Origin: Cyanosarcina radialis HA8281-LM2
Lineage (GTDB): Bacteria; Cyanobacteriota; Cyanobacteriia; Cyanobacteriales; CCAP-1448
DNA: 64,000 bases
Direction of reading: 5' to 3'
Assembly: GCA_019359615.1 (NCBI GenBank)
Contig: JAHHHA010000004.1
Coordinates: forward strand, 124,001-188,000
Below, piece by piece: positions 1-8,234 of this stretch. A model generated the notes under the pieces. That model was given only the letters and a program-made list of their open reading frames with translations. It did no database searches and was not told the origin of the DNA. The stretch's first letter is position 1; each line of letters starts with the position of its first letter. A program made the translations under genes and the position numbers.

Positions 1-315
1 ACTCGCATTGTCGATCTCGATCGATACCCGTTGCCCGATTTGGTAATTGAGGTGGCAGATGCGACGTTGAACGATGATATTGGCGAAAAACGCTTGCAGG
101 ATGAGGAACTGGGGATCTCAGAATATTGGGTTTGGGATGTTCGGGCTAGAAAAATTATTGCTTTCGCGATCGCTACCGATTGCAGTAGCCGTCGGATTCG
201 CGTTTCCGAAGTGCTGCCAGGATTCGATTTAAACTTGCTGGAAACCGCAATGCGTCGCAGTTGGCAATCCGACCAATCGGCGGTAGGGCAATGGCTGATG
301 GAACAGTGGCGATAA
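1..315 (+). CDS. Uma2 family endonuclease-like protein, 3' part
   Basis: The reading frame is open from base 1, so the gene starts outside the window; about 104 C-terminal residues are visible. The stretch PDLVIEVADATLNDD, then EKRL and the hydrophobic YWVWDVR strand, matches the PD-(D/E)xK core of Uma2 (DUF820) proteins, which are very abundant in cyanobacteria and have no settled function. The visible E in VIEV and the following K are candidate catalytic residues. TTG at 31 is an internal codon, not the start. Two more Uma2-type genes lie in this window (353-997 and 29406-30059). Confidence 0.8.
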   Translation, partial: TRIVDLDRYPLPDLVIEVADATLNDDIGEKRLQDEELGISEYWVWDVRARKIIAFAIATDCSSRRIRVSEVLPGFDLNLLETAMRRSWQSDQSAVGQWLMEQWR

Positions 316-352
316 TCGTTCCCCAAACATCACCGATAATTAAAGTCTTAAC

Positions 353-997
353 CTAGCTCCCCGCACCAAATGCCATAATTTGTTCTACCGTGAGGTTGAG
401 ATCTGGGAAGAAACTAGACTCAATGCGATCGCTTCCTGTATAACTCTTAAACTCGTATTCCCGTTCGACTAAAATGCCACGGGAAGCAACTAATTGTCCG
501 ATCGAAATCGTCGGTTCTTTAATTTTAGGATTCCTACGATTTGGATAGCGATCGACTGCAAGTAAGGGATCGACGATCCACAACTCGCTCACTCCAAAAG
601 CTGCATACCACAGGGGTTTGTTGCGATAGTCTTCTTCCCAATTCGTGCTGACAATTTCGATCGCCACGCTGGGTGGTTCTCTCAATACCGCTTCCGACTT
701 AGTTTGTCGATTCCAAGAATTTCGATCGATGACGATGAGATCGGGTTTACGAGTATCTCTAGGGCCTAACTCCAGCACGGGCTTCGGATGTACTAGCAGG
801 CCCAGTTGGCATCGCCTGCTTTCCATTCGCAGTTCTACCAAAAGTTCCGATCGCAGGTTCTCGTGTTCTCCTGAAGGTTTTGCCATAGGTACTATAATCC
901 CATTAACAAGCTCGTATTCGCGTCCTTCAGGTAAGTCTAAGTTGAGAAACTCTTCTACGGTATAGGTTTGGAATTGGACGGCAGCAACCATAATCAA
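353..997 (-). CDS. Uma2 family endonuclease-like protein
   Basis: This is a full-length Uma2 (DUF820) protein of 214 residues, close to the usual family length of about 190-220. The N-terminus FQTYTVEEFLNLDLPEGREYELVNG is split by family-typical positions (TVEEF and EYELVNG). The PD-(D/E)xK nuclease-like core follows as KPDLIVIDR, VAIEIVSTN and NKPLWYAAFGVSELWIVDP. The likely start is either ATG at 997 or the ATG two codons later at 991. It is convergent with the partial Uma2 gene upstream. Cellular role is unknown; nuclease activity is inferred from the fold only. Confidence 0.85.
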   Translation of the reverse strand: MIMVAAVQFQTYTVEEFLNLDLPEGREYELVNGIIVPMAKPSGEHENLRSELLVELRMESRRCQLGLLVHPKPVLELGPRDTRKPDLIVIDRNSWNRQTKSEAVLREPPSVAIEIVSTNWEEDYRNKPLWYAAFGVSELWIVDPLLAVDRYPNRRNPKIKEPTISIGQLVASRGILVEREYEFKSYTGSDRIESSFFPDLNLTVEQIMAFGAGS

Positions 998-1014
998 AGA
1001 AGTTCAGAATTCTC

Positions 1015-1434
1015 CTATATTCTTGGTGAAAGCGGAATGACTATTTGGTAAATTGCCATTAGTTTGAGGCGTACCTCGGTATTTTTCTCTCCATATACGT
1101 CTGTATGTGCCTGGTTGTTAAATTCTGGTTTAGGGGTATGCGTAACTGTTTGACCTGGAACTTGGCGTACTTCTTCACAAACAAGCTGAATAACAGCATT
1201 TTCTGATGGTTTTCTCGCTCTTTTTTGCGTCTCTTCTGGAGTGGAGTATTTCTCCCAATCAGTAGACATACCGCTTCCAGGTAGATCTTTTGGTAGATTG
1301 CGGAAAGCACCTGGCTTAAGTTTACCGTTTTCATCAATATTTTGACTATGCACTCGCATAAATAGCCTATCAGTATTGGGAATGTCTTCGCTTTCCCAGA
1401 TTTCTTCTATCCCATCTGCCATAGAAGTAACCAT
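1015..1434 (-). CDS. hypothetical protein, second gene of an overlapping pair
   Basis: This 139-residue protein is not recognised. It is soluble, with no signal peptide or membrane segment. The central part reads LKPGAFRNLPKDLPG and then MSTDWEKYSTPEETQKRA, and the C-terminal part has several His residues (TVTHTPKPEFNNQAHTDVYG). Its start overlaps the end of the upstream gene (1407-1814) by 28 bp on the same strand, so the two are probably co-translated. The overlap and tight pairing recall two-component modules such as toxin-antitoxin pairs, but no known toxin or antitoxin motif was seen. Confidence 0.7.
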   Translation of the reverse strand: MVTSMADGIEEIWESEDIPNTDRLFMRVHSQNIDENGKLKPGAFRNLPKDLPGSGMSTDWEKYSTPEETQKRARKPSENAVIQLVCEEVRQVPGQTVTHTPKPEFNNQAHTDVYGEKNTEVRLKLMAIYQIVIPLSPRI

Positions 1435-1814
1435 TCGTTTGGCTCGGACAGTTTTAGCATACCTTTTACTTCTCTCCCCAAAGAATCATAGCCATAGAAA
1501 TCAGCAAGTTTATTACGATCGGCAGGCACATTAATTAGTAGCTTTCGATTGTCTGTTTCCCAATATATGTCTATGCTGCCCTCTGGACCGTTATGAATTG
1601 CAGGTGCGGTAACGCAGAATCCTTTTTCTTGCCATAAAGAGACAGCATTTTCCAGTAGAAAAGTTACTGCTCGCTCCCAAGTTTGTTCTGAATAACCAGG
1701 GCTACCTTCATCATCCCAATCATCCTGAAGCTCTAGTATAGAGCGAGACTTTTCAACTATATCGGCCAGATAATTAAGTCGATCTGGAATTCTTATTGAA
1801 AGTTGGCGGAGCAT
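1407..1814 (-). CDS. hypothetical protein, first gene of an overlapping pair
   Basis: This 135-residue protein is not recognised. It is rich in Trp and acidic residues (LELQDDWDDEGSPGYSEQTW). It continues with an alternating strand pattern, IDIYWETDNRKLLINVPAD, that suggests a small alpha/beta domain. It has no signal peptide or membrane helix. The stop lies inside the start region of the next gene (1015-1434), a 28-bp overlap consistent with translational coupling. About 220 bp of AT-rich DNA upstream (1815-2034) separates it from the transporter gene and holds no further gene. Confidence 0.7.
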   Translation of the reverse strand: MLRQLSIRIPDRLNYLADIVEKSRSILELQDDWDDEGSPGYSEQTWERAVTFLLENAVSLWQEKGFCVTAPAIHNGPEGSIDIYWETDNRKLLINVPADRNKLADFYGYDSLGREVKGMLKLSEPNEWLLLWQMG

Positions 1815-2034
1815 ATGAAATTTTTTCCTGTTACATTCTGTAACACCTAACTAGCGAAGTAACTCAAGGTGTTTTCTCAATCTTAATAGCTTTGTACTCG
1901 ACAAAAATCGACAGCAGACTAAAACTTAGGATCGTCTCATAAGTAGTGTTTTTATAAATTTTGTTTCATAAAATCCACTACATATAGAGTAATTATCGAT
2001 CGAGCCTCAAATTAGATCGGTAGAATCTGCATAT

Positions 2035-3498
2035 CTAATCAGGTGACTCTTCTACCGTGGGCATTAGTTCCGGGACAAACTCCGGCACAAAAGGCTGGTT
2101 GCGGTGTTGGGCAACTGAAGACTGTACTTCCATGATGGGGGGAAAGTGGCGATCGCGAGGCAACTCCTGAGAAGTATCGCTTGGTAATTCTGCTTGCGGA
2201 TCTGCTTCTGGCAGCCAACCGAGAAAAGGTAAGGGTAGTAGAGTAGTGAGATTAGCTATAGTTACCAACAACCACAGGCGATCGAAGTTATGTTCTGAGA
2301 TCCCCAGCCAGTGAGTCAGCAAGGCTCCAGTTTCGTGAGATAACAGTCCGGCTAAGTTGAGGACTGACATTAACAGGGCAAACAAGGTGGCTTCGATGCC
2401 AGGGGGACACAGCCTAGCAGCTAGTACCAATACGGGCATGAAAGCAATTTGCCCCATGACGGTTAGAACTAAATTATCTCCCAAGCTAAACCAGCGATCG
2501 TCGATTCCTAGAAGGCGATTGGTGTGAGTGACTAGCAGTAGGGTGGTCATTCCTAAAGCTGCTGATAAGACAATAGACCAGCCAAAAATCTGCCGAAAAG
2601 GTACTGTTTTGAGAAAGCGTTGAAACAGCCAGACACCCAGCAAAGCAGCTAAACTGCTGACCAATCGCACCCGACCCAAAAATTCCGGACCGAATCCCAA
2701 TTCGTTGGTGGTGAAATAGAAAAACCCAGCTTCAGCGGTAGGAGTACATTGCCACAAAAACAGAAAAGCCGCAGGCATCCAAATAGTTTTTTGTTTGACC
2801 GCTTGCCACAACTGTTGCAACTGGCGACCGACTTGAGGCGCTTCAGAATTTTCCCCTGCTGGTTCCTCGGCAATCAGCCAAGCTACCCCAGAAACTATCA
2901 AAGGAAAAGCCGCGACGATCGCAAATACAGTGCGGGTATCGAGATGTTCTAAGAGATAGCCGCTAAAGTAAGCTGTCAGCAAGCCGCCTAAAGCCGAGGC
3001 TCCCCAACACAGGGATTGCAAAGACCCGGCTTCGCTAGCCGACTCTCCTCGGACTCGTTCGACTACCAGCGAGTCTACAATTACGTCGCTAACGGCTACT
3101 GACAGGGAACTAAGTGCGATCGCTAATGTTGCCGCCCAAGCACTATGTACTAAAGTGGCTAGGCACGTCCAAGCTGCTGCTCCCAGCAATCCCGATAAAA
3201 TCAGGTACGGCCGCCGCCTGTAGCCGAAAATGGGCAATCCATCTGAAATCAAGCCAAACAGGGGCTTGACTACCCAAGGCAAGGCAGCAATACCCATCAA
3301 GGCTGCTACCTGAGCCGGACTTAAAGCTAGATCGTCTTTGAGAAAAAAGCTAATTGCCAGTCGCGCCAGCCCCAAGATTCCCTGGACTATATAGACCGAC
3401 AAAATGCCGATTAACTCAGGAGTGGGCTGGTGTCCGAAAAACAGCTTTTCTACTACGGACTCTTTGATCTGGGATAAACCGGAGGGGGAAACAAACAT
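2035..3498 (-). CDS. BT1/FBT family folate-biopterin-type transporter (MFS)
   Basis: This is a polytopic membrane protein of 487 residues with about 12 hydrophobic segments. It matches the BT1 (folate-biopterin transporter) branch of the major facilitator superfamily that cyanobacteria share with plant plastids and trypanosomatids. Recognisable stretches are FFLKDDLALSPAQVAAL, PWVVKPLFGLISDGLPIFGYRRRPY and DVIVDSLVVERVRGES. The acidic/basic loop after helix 2 is typical of the family. The start at 3498 (MFVSPSGLSQ) is chosen because the in-frame extension upstream to 3609 is translated G-rich repeat DNA. The C-terminal 45 residues are a Pro/Glu-rich tail. Substrate is inferred from homology only. 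Confidence 0.85.
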   Translation of the reverse strand: MFVSPSGLSQIKESVVEKLFFGHQPTPELIGILSVYIVQGILGLARLAISFFLKDDLALSPAQVAALMGIAALPWVVKPLFGLISDGLPIFGYRRRPYLILSGLLGAAAWTCLATLVHSAWAATLAIALSSLSVAVSDVIVDSLVVERVRGESASEAGSLQSLCWGASALGGLLTAYFSGYLLEHLDTRTVFAIVAAFPLIVSGVAWLIAEEPAGENSEAPQVGRQLQQLWQAVKQKTIWMPAAFLFLWQCTPTAEAGFFYFTTNELGFGPEFLGRVRLVSSLAALLGVWLFQRFLKTVPFRQIFGWSIVLSAALGMTTLLLVTHTNRLLGIDDRWFSLGDNLVLTVMGQIAFMPVLVLAARLCPPGIEATLFALLMSVLNLAGLLSHETGALLTHWLGISEHNFDRLWLLVTIANLTTLLPLPFLGWLPEADPQAELPSDTSQELPRDRHFPPIMEVQSSVAQHRNQPFVPEFVPELMPTVEESPD

Positions 3499-3895
3499 TA
3501 GTAAAGAATCTTTAATAAATCTCAACTTTTCTTTATGATAGCGGCCAAAGAGGTGAGGGGGAAGGGGGAGAGAGGAGAAGCAGGGGAGGCAGGGGGAGCA
3601 GGGGAGCATTTAACACTCAACACTCAACACTCAACACTTCCTACAGCACTCCACATTTATTAAGCTCCGAACTCCGAACTCAATTCTCTTTCTTCCTGAG
3701 TTCTTCATTTTTTAGTTTTATTTTTAAAAGTAGAGCAGCCCAGCAGAGAATTTGATTTTAGTTGGTTAACTGAGTCGGTTGTCTGACAGGTTGAAAAAAT
3801 AGATTCACAAACTTTGCGGAATCTGCCCGCGCTTTTTTGAATCTATAGTCAACAGTTCAATATGGCATCTACTTACACTAACTGGAGAGAAAATT
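3499..3895. repeat. gene-free stretch with G-rich run, AACACTC heptamers and an inverted repeat
   Basis: About 400 bp without a gene. It holds a purine-rich G run (3552-3606), tandem AACACTC heptamers (3610-3637, the cyanobacterial STRR type) and repeats of CTCCGAA. A 9-bp inverted repeat ATAGATTCA/TGAATCTAT (3799-3807 and 3838-3846) lies 50-97 bp upstream of the first 31-residue peptide gene and may be part of its promoter or leader. Confidence 0.6.
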
Positions 3896-3991
3896 ATGCA
3901 CGCCGATCTGTGGTCGATCTTCACCGTTCTTTCAGTTCTGCCTTCTAGCATTGCGATGGCAATGGTCGTATTTTTCGCTCTCGAATCGTAG
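3896..3991 (+). CDS. 31-residue single-pass membrane peptide, copy 1
   Basis: This small gene encodes MHADLWSIFTVLSV and then a hydrophobic helix LPSSIAMAMVVFFALES. It has a GGAG ribosome binding site about 9 bases before the ATG. The decisive evidence that it is real is the second copy at 4045-4140. That copy encodes exactly the same 31 residues, while the DNA differs at synonymous third positions (leucine, serine and valine codons). The protein has one predicted transmembrane helix and a charged end. It resembles in size the small photosynthetic-complex subunits (PetL, PetN, PsbT class) but matches none that I recognise. Confidence 0.8.
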   Translation: MHADLWSIFTVLSVLPSSIAMAMVVFFALES

Positions 3992-4044
3992 GAATAATTA
4001 CTTAAACCTTAACTGCCAATATTATTTATATAGGAGAAAAAATT

Positions 4045-4140
4045 ATGCACGCCGATCTATGGTCTATCTTCACCGTTCTTTCGGTTCTACCTTCTAGCAT
4101 TGCGATGGCAATGGTAGTATTTTTCGCTCTCGAATCGTAG
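4045..4140 (+). CDS. 31-residue single-pass membrane peptide, copy 2
   Basis: The protein is identical to the one encoded at 3896-3991; every difference between the two genes is a silent codon change. An AGGAG ribosome binding site lies 9 bases upstream of the ATG, and the ATG context (AAAATT before the start) is shared with copy 1. The two genes are 53 bp apart and a hairpin terminator follows at 4209-4231, so they probably form one short transcript. Function unknown; location in the thylakoid or plasma membrane is inferred from the single hydrophobic helix. Confidence 0.8.
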   Translation: MHADLWSIFTVLSVLPSSIAMAMVVFFALES

Positions 4141-4208
4141 CAGTAGCTATGTCGATCGCGAAAATTCTCTAATCCAAATTACCTATTTGAAATTGCTTAA
4201 ATTTTTGT

Positions 4209-4231
4209 GGGGCTGGCATCTTGTCAGCCCC
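4209..4231 (+). terminator. hairpin after the twin peptide genes
   Basis: GGGGCTG and CAGCCCC form a perfect 7-bp stem around GCATCTTGT, followed by an AT-rich tract. The loop GCATCTTG also occurs in the hairpins at 10083-10100 and 10109-10131, so it belongs to a dispersed palindromic repeat family that here may serve as a terminator. Confidence 0.6.
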
Positions 4232-4305
4232 AATTTAATTATTAAACTACTAAAATTTAATTTCAACTTTCCGTCTTAATAAGTCTTGTAAGTTAAAATA
4301 GTCGA

Positions 4306-4743
4306 ATGATAAAATTTGTAGAATATAAAGGTTTAGGATATTTCATTTGGGATGATGAATACGATTGGTGGTCGTGTGAAATTGAGATCTTTCCAGGGCA
4401 AATAGTAGGGTTATCAGTCGATCCAGAAGAACCAGAAGAGATAGAAGAGTCAGTTGTTTTTGAACTGGCTAGCCGCACCCTTGCTCTAATTCGAGCTTCA
4501 GAAATTAATCTGCGCGATCGCGCTGCCGAGCGACTTTTAGAAACTCACAACACGAGTTGGAATCGCGATGCTCCGATCGATCGCCAGGAGTTTATCGATC
4601 GCATGACTCTTGAAGATATTACTATTTATGCTAATGGCAGAGCCAATCTTTCCTACGACGATGGAGATCTGTTTGGCGGTCATGCGATCGTTATCAATAT
4701 CGATCCCAATGGTTCGTTTGAAAATGTCAGCCTTTTTGGATAA
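4306..4743 (+). CDS. DUF2262-like protein
   Basis: This 145-residue soluble protein has the C-terminal signature NLSYDDGDLFGGHAIVINID, which matches the DUF2262 pattern (YDDGDLFxGH). It is preceded by an MTLEDITIYANGR strand. The N-terminal half is rich in Trp and acidic residues (WDDEYDWWSCEIEIFPGQ). Proteins of this type often occur beside polymorphic toxins as immunity-like proteins, but no toxin gene lies here. It is convergent with rtcA, with a 19-bp gap. Function is unknown. Confidence 0.7.
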   Translation: MIKFVEYKGLGYFIWDDEYDWWSCEIEIFPGQIVGLSVDPEEPEEIEESVVFELASRTLALIRASEINLRDRAAERLLETHNTSWNRDAPIDRQEFIDRMTLEDITIYANGRANLSYDDGDLFGGHAIVINIDPNGSFENVSLFG

Positions 4744-4762
4744 TCCCTTGAGAATTGCAATG

Positions 4763-5809
4763 TTACAGCTTAACTGGAGCGATCGCTACTTCTAGATCGG
4801 CTTCATCAATATCGATTTTCGCCAAGCCAAACTGTTCGATTACCCAAGCATTTGTAGTTAAGTGAGAGCTAATTTCAGCTACTCGATATTGACTGCTACT
4901 AGTAGCTAAAGCCGCAGGTAAAAGTAACTGGTCTGCTAAATGAACGTCTACAGGTGCGCCGCTTCGATCGAAGTCAAAAAATTCCCGACAAGCAATCTCG
5001 GCAACTTCTTCGGCTGGCAATCCTAGTTTGCCCAAAGCACTGAAACCCGCCCAGCTATGCTGGTATTCAGCCGTTAAGAAAATGCCTGCTCCCGCCCCTA
5101 TACCGCTTTCTCGCTGGGCTTGAATGGAAGACTTTAAATCGCGCTCTTGCAACAACTTTTCGGCACGATTAGCCATCCGTTGGGAAATCTGGGCGGGCAG
5201 TTTGGTAACTATTGCCAAACCTCCCACCTGCTGTAAGGTTCCCCGTTCTAGCAAATCTATACCCTGCAAGCGACTGTCACCTTTGACGTGCAATTCCACC
5301 TCTCCCCCGCCTTGAGGATACCAACCCCAAGCGTTTAACTTCACCTCAGCTTGGACTCCCATGCGCTTTAACATCGGCAAATAAACTCGATCGATGTAAG
5401 TCGTAGGAGGGCTAAAAGGAACGTGAGTTCCTCCCCGCAAGATAACTTGCGAATCTCCCCCTGCCAGTGCTAAGGGCAGAAGAACCGTCTGTAAAACCAA
5501 CATTGCCGCACCTGCCGAACCCCCAACTCGCGCAGCCGAGACATCAAAGGTGTAATTTCCGGCTTGGGTAGCACCACCGGGAGTAAATTCTAAAAACCTC
5601 GAACCCAAGCGATCGCCATACACTTTAGCTTGACAGATAGTTGCTGCCGCCTGCACCGCCGTTAAGTGTTGCGCTGCCAGTCCTGATTTTTTCCGTCCGG
5701 CACGAATATTATCGATAGTCAAAGGTTGACCCGTAATCGCAGCCAAACTGAGAGAGGTTCGCAGCACTTGACCGCCCCCTTCACCATAAGAACCGTCGAG
5801 GTAAATCAT
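4763..5809 (-). CDS. rtcA: RNA 3'-terminal phosphate cyclase
   Basis: RtcA converts RNA 3'-phosphate ends to 2',3'-cyclic phosphates using ATP, through an enzyme-AMP intermediate on a histidine. The 348-residue length is normal. Signatures seen are GSYGEGGGQVLRTSLSLAAI at the N-terminus, NIRAGRKKSGLAAQHLTAVQAA and the C-terminal VDVHLADQLLLPAAL, where His290 is the expected adenylated residue. The ATG at 5809 begins MIYLDGSYGEGGG, as in the family. No rtcB ligase or rtcR regulator is nearby. The region upstream is a CCCCATCT repeat run, so no clear promoter is visible. Confidence 0.95.
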   Translation of the reverse strand: MIYLDGSYGEGGGQVLRTSLSLAAITGQPLTIDNIRAGRKKSGLAAQHLTAVQAAATICQAKVYGDRLGSRFLEFTPGGATQAGNYTFDVSAARVGGSAGAAMLVLQTVLLPLALAGGDSQVILRGGTHVPFSPPTTYIDRVYLPMLKRMGVQAEVKLNAWGWYPQGGGEVELHVKGDSRLQGIDLLERGTLQQVGGLAIVTKLPAQISQRMANRAEKLLQERDLKSSIQAQRESGIGAGAGIFLTAEYQHSWAGFSALGKLGLPAEEVAEIACREFFDFDRSGAPVDVHLADQLLLPAALATSSSQYRVAEISSHLTTNAWVIEQFGLAKIDIDEADLEVAIAPVKL

Positions 5810-5884
5810 TTGAGAAGTTTAGGAGTTTGGGAGTCTAGGAGTTCAGAATATAAGAGCATTCTAAATTTAACTCCTCCCTTGTCC

Positions 5885-5949
5885 CCCTTGTCTCCCCATC
5901 TCCCCATCTCCCCATCTCCCCATCTCCCCATCTCCCCATCTCCCCATCT
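5885..5949. repeat. TCCCCATC tandem octamer run
   Basis: Seven to eight tandem copies of TCCCCATC lie between rtcA and speA. The same unit forms a run at 36263-36330 upstream of ycf54. It is a simple low-complexity repeat in intergenic DNA; translated on the other strand it reads GRWGDGEM repeats, which should not be taken as a gene. Confidence 0.85.
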
Positions 5950-6033
5950 TCCACTCTCCGGCCGATGCTCCATCAGATAGATAATGCGATAAACTGCGAA
6001 AAGCGTGCATTTTGATGGCGAGGTGAGACGAAA

Positions 6034-8052
6034 ATGGGTGTAGACCGCTCGCAATTATTAGCTGAAACCGAGAACTTAGAGACAGACGAACGGAGTGGGG
6101 CGATCGCCAAACACTCAAATAATTCAACGCGGTTGCAGCGGGCCGATTTCCCCAATCGAAATTGGACGATCGAGAAAAGCGAAAATCTCTACCGGATCGG
6201 GGGATGGGGGGAACCTTATTTCTCAATAAATGCTGCTGGTCACGTCACCGTTTCTCCTCAAGGCGATCGCGGCGGTTCTTTAGATTTGTTTGAATTGGTT
6301 AACGCCCTGCGGGAACGCAATCTCAGCTTGCCCCTACTAATTCGCTTCTCCGACATTTTAGAACACCGGATCGAGCGATTGAATGCCTGCTTTGCCAAAG
6401 CGATCGCTCGTTACAACTACGCTGGGACTTATCGGGGCGTATTTCCGGTGAAATGCAACCAGCAAAAGCATTTAGTGGCGGATATCGTCCGGTTTGGCAG
6501 ACCCTATCAATTCGGTTTAGAAGCTGGCTCGAAACCAGAACTGATGATCGCCCTAGCCATGCTAGATACTCTCGGTTCCCTATTGATCTGCAACGGCTAT
6601 AAAGACCGAGAATACATGGAAACAGCCATGCTCGCTCAAAGGCTCGGCCAGTGTCCGATCGTGGTTCTCGAACAGATTGAAGAATTACCGTTAGCGATCG
6701 AAGTCAGTCGATCGCTGGGAATAGAACCGATGTTAGGCGTGCGGGCCAAGCTGAGTGCCAGGGGAGTCGGTCGCTGGGGAACTTCTAGCGGCGATCGAGC
6801 CAAATTCGGCCTGACGATTCCAGAAATCATCGAAGTAGTCGATCGCTTGCGCTCGGAAGGGATGTTGGGTTCGTTGCAGTTATTGCACTACCACATCGGT
6901 TCGCAAATTTCCTCGATTAGCGTCATTAAAGAGGCGATCCAAGAAGCTAGCAAGATCTATGTCGAGTTGGCGCAGCTAGGGGCCAACATGAAATATCTCG
7001 ATGTCGGCGGTGGCTTGGGCGTAGATTATGACGGTTCCCAAACCAATTTCCACGCCTCAAAAAATTACACCCTGCAAAACTACGCTAACGATGTGATCGC
7101 AGAAGTTAAAGATGCTTGCGATGAACGTAACGTCCCAGTACCGATGCTGATCAGCGAAAGCGGCCGAGCAGTTTCTTCTCATCAATCGGTTTTGATCTTC
7201 GATGTCTTGAGTACCAGCGGCGTTCCGGCGGATTTACCAGCCATCGCTTCAGATCCAGAAGAAGAACATCCGATTATTCGCAACCTTTCGGAAACTTATA
7301 AATCGATTAGCGTTGAGAATTACCAAGAAGCTTTCCACGATGCCACTCAATTCAAAGAAGAGGCCCTGAGCCGCTTTAACTTTGGCTATCTGAGTTTGAC
7401 GCAACGAGCCAGCGCCGATCGCCTTTATTGGGCTTGTTGCAAGCGAATTTTAGAAATTGCCAGACAGCAAGAATACGTCCCCGACGATTTGGAAGACCTA
7501 GAAAAAATCATGGCATCGATTTACTACGTCAACCTGTCGGTATTTCAATCGGCCCCAGATAGTTGGGCGATCGATCAGTTATTTCCGATCATGCCCATTC
7601 ATCGCTTAGATGAAGAACCCACCGAACGGGGAATCATTGCCGATCTTACTTGCGATAGCGACGGTAAAATCGACCAGTTTATCGACTTGCGGGATGTCAA
7701 ACCCGTGTTGGAATTTCATCCCCTCAAATCGGGAGAACCCTATTATTTAGGTTTATTCCTTGGTGGTGCTTATCAAGAGATCATGGGCAATTTGCACAAC
7801 CTCTTTGGCGATACCAACGCAGTTCACATTCACTTGACACCCAAAGGCTATCAGATCGAACACGTCGTCAAAGGCGATACCATGACCGAAGTTCTCAGTT
7901 ACGTCCAGTACAATGCCGAGGATTTGGTAGAAAACATTCGCAGGCGATCGGAGCAAGCGTTGTTAGAAAAGCGAATTACCTTGCAAGAATCTCAACGATT
8001 GCTGCAAAACTACGAGCGCAGTTTGGGACGCTATACCTATTTATCTCCGTGA
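6034..8052 (+). CDS. speA: biosynthetic arginine decarboxylase
   Basis: SpeA is a PLP-dependent fold-III decarboxylase that makes agmatine from arginine, the first step of polyamine synthesis in cyanobacteria. At 672 residues it has the usual length. The PLP lysine is Lys140 in FPVKCNQQKHLV. HYHIGSQISSI, LDVGGGLGVDYDGS and the substrate-binding SESGRAVSSHQSV stretch are all present. The C-terminal PLP/dimer part includes QSAPDSWAIDQLFPIMPIHR. The gene stands alone between repeat-rich intergenic regions, with no other polyamine gene beside it. Confidence 0.96.
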   Translation: MGVDRSQLLAETENLETDERSGAIAKHSNNSTRLQRADFPNRNWTIEKSENLYRIGGWGEPYFSINAAGHVTVSPQGDRGGSLDLFELVNALRERNLSLPLLIRFSDILEHRIERLNACFAKAIARYNYAGTYRGVFPVKCNQQKHLVADIVRFGRPYQFGLEAGSKPELMIALAMLDTLGSLLICNGYKDREYMETAMLAQRLGQCPIVVLEQIEELPLAIEVSRSLGIEPMLGVRAKLSARGVGRWGTSSGDRAKFGLTIPEIIEVVDRLRSEGMLGSLQLLHYHIGSQISSISVIKEAIQEASKIYVELAQLGANMKYLDVGGGLGVDYDGSQTNFHASKNYTLQNYANDVIAEVKDACDERNVPVPMLISESGRAVSSHQSVLIFDVLSTSGVPADLPAIASDPEEEHPIIRNLSETYKSISVENYQEAFHDATQFKEEALSRFNFGYLSLTQRASADRLYWACCKRILEIARQQEYVPDDLEDLEKIMASIYYVNLSVFQSAPDSWAIDQLFPIMPIHRLDEEPTERGIIADLTCDSDGKIDQFIDLRDVKPVLEFHPLKSGEPYYLGLFLGGAYQEIMGNLHNLFGDTNAVHIHLTPKGYQIEHVVKGDTMTEVLSYVQYNAEDLVENIRRRSEQALLEKRITLQESQRLLQNYERSLGRYTYLSP

Positions 8053-8234
8053 GCATCGAAACGATTGTCAATTCGCAGTGCGCAATTCGCAATTGGTAAC
8101 TGCAAATTCTGGCGGTGGATATCGTCCCGATTCAACTAGGGGCCATGGTTTCTGGAATAGCTATCTCCAAAATCTAGGTTTTAAGCAACTGCTGCGATCT
8201 TGGCGATCGAAGTAAGGAAAATAGAAAAAGGTCG

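Noticed and set aside
3799-3846. Possible CRISPR-like or attachment-site repeat near the twin peptide genes
   Set aside because: Only one pair of 9-bp inverted arms exists; there are no spaced direct repeats.
5726-6226. Small frames with GRWGDGEM or SPHLPISPS repeats
   Set aside because: They are translations of the TCCCCATC simple repeat between rtcA and speA and have no other coding signal.
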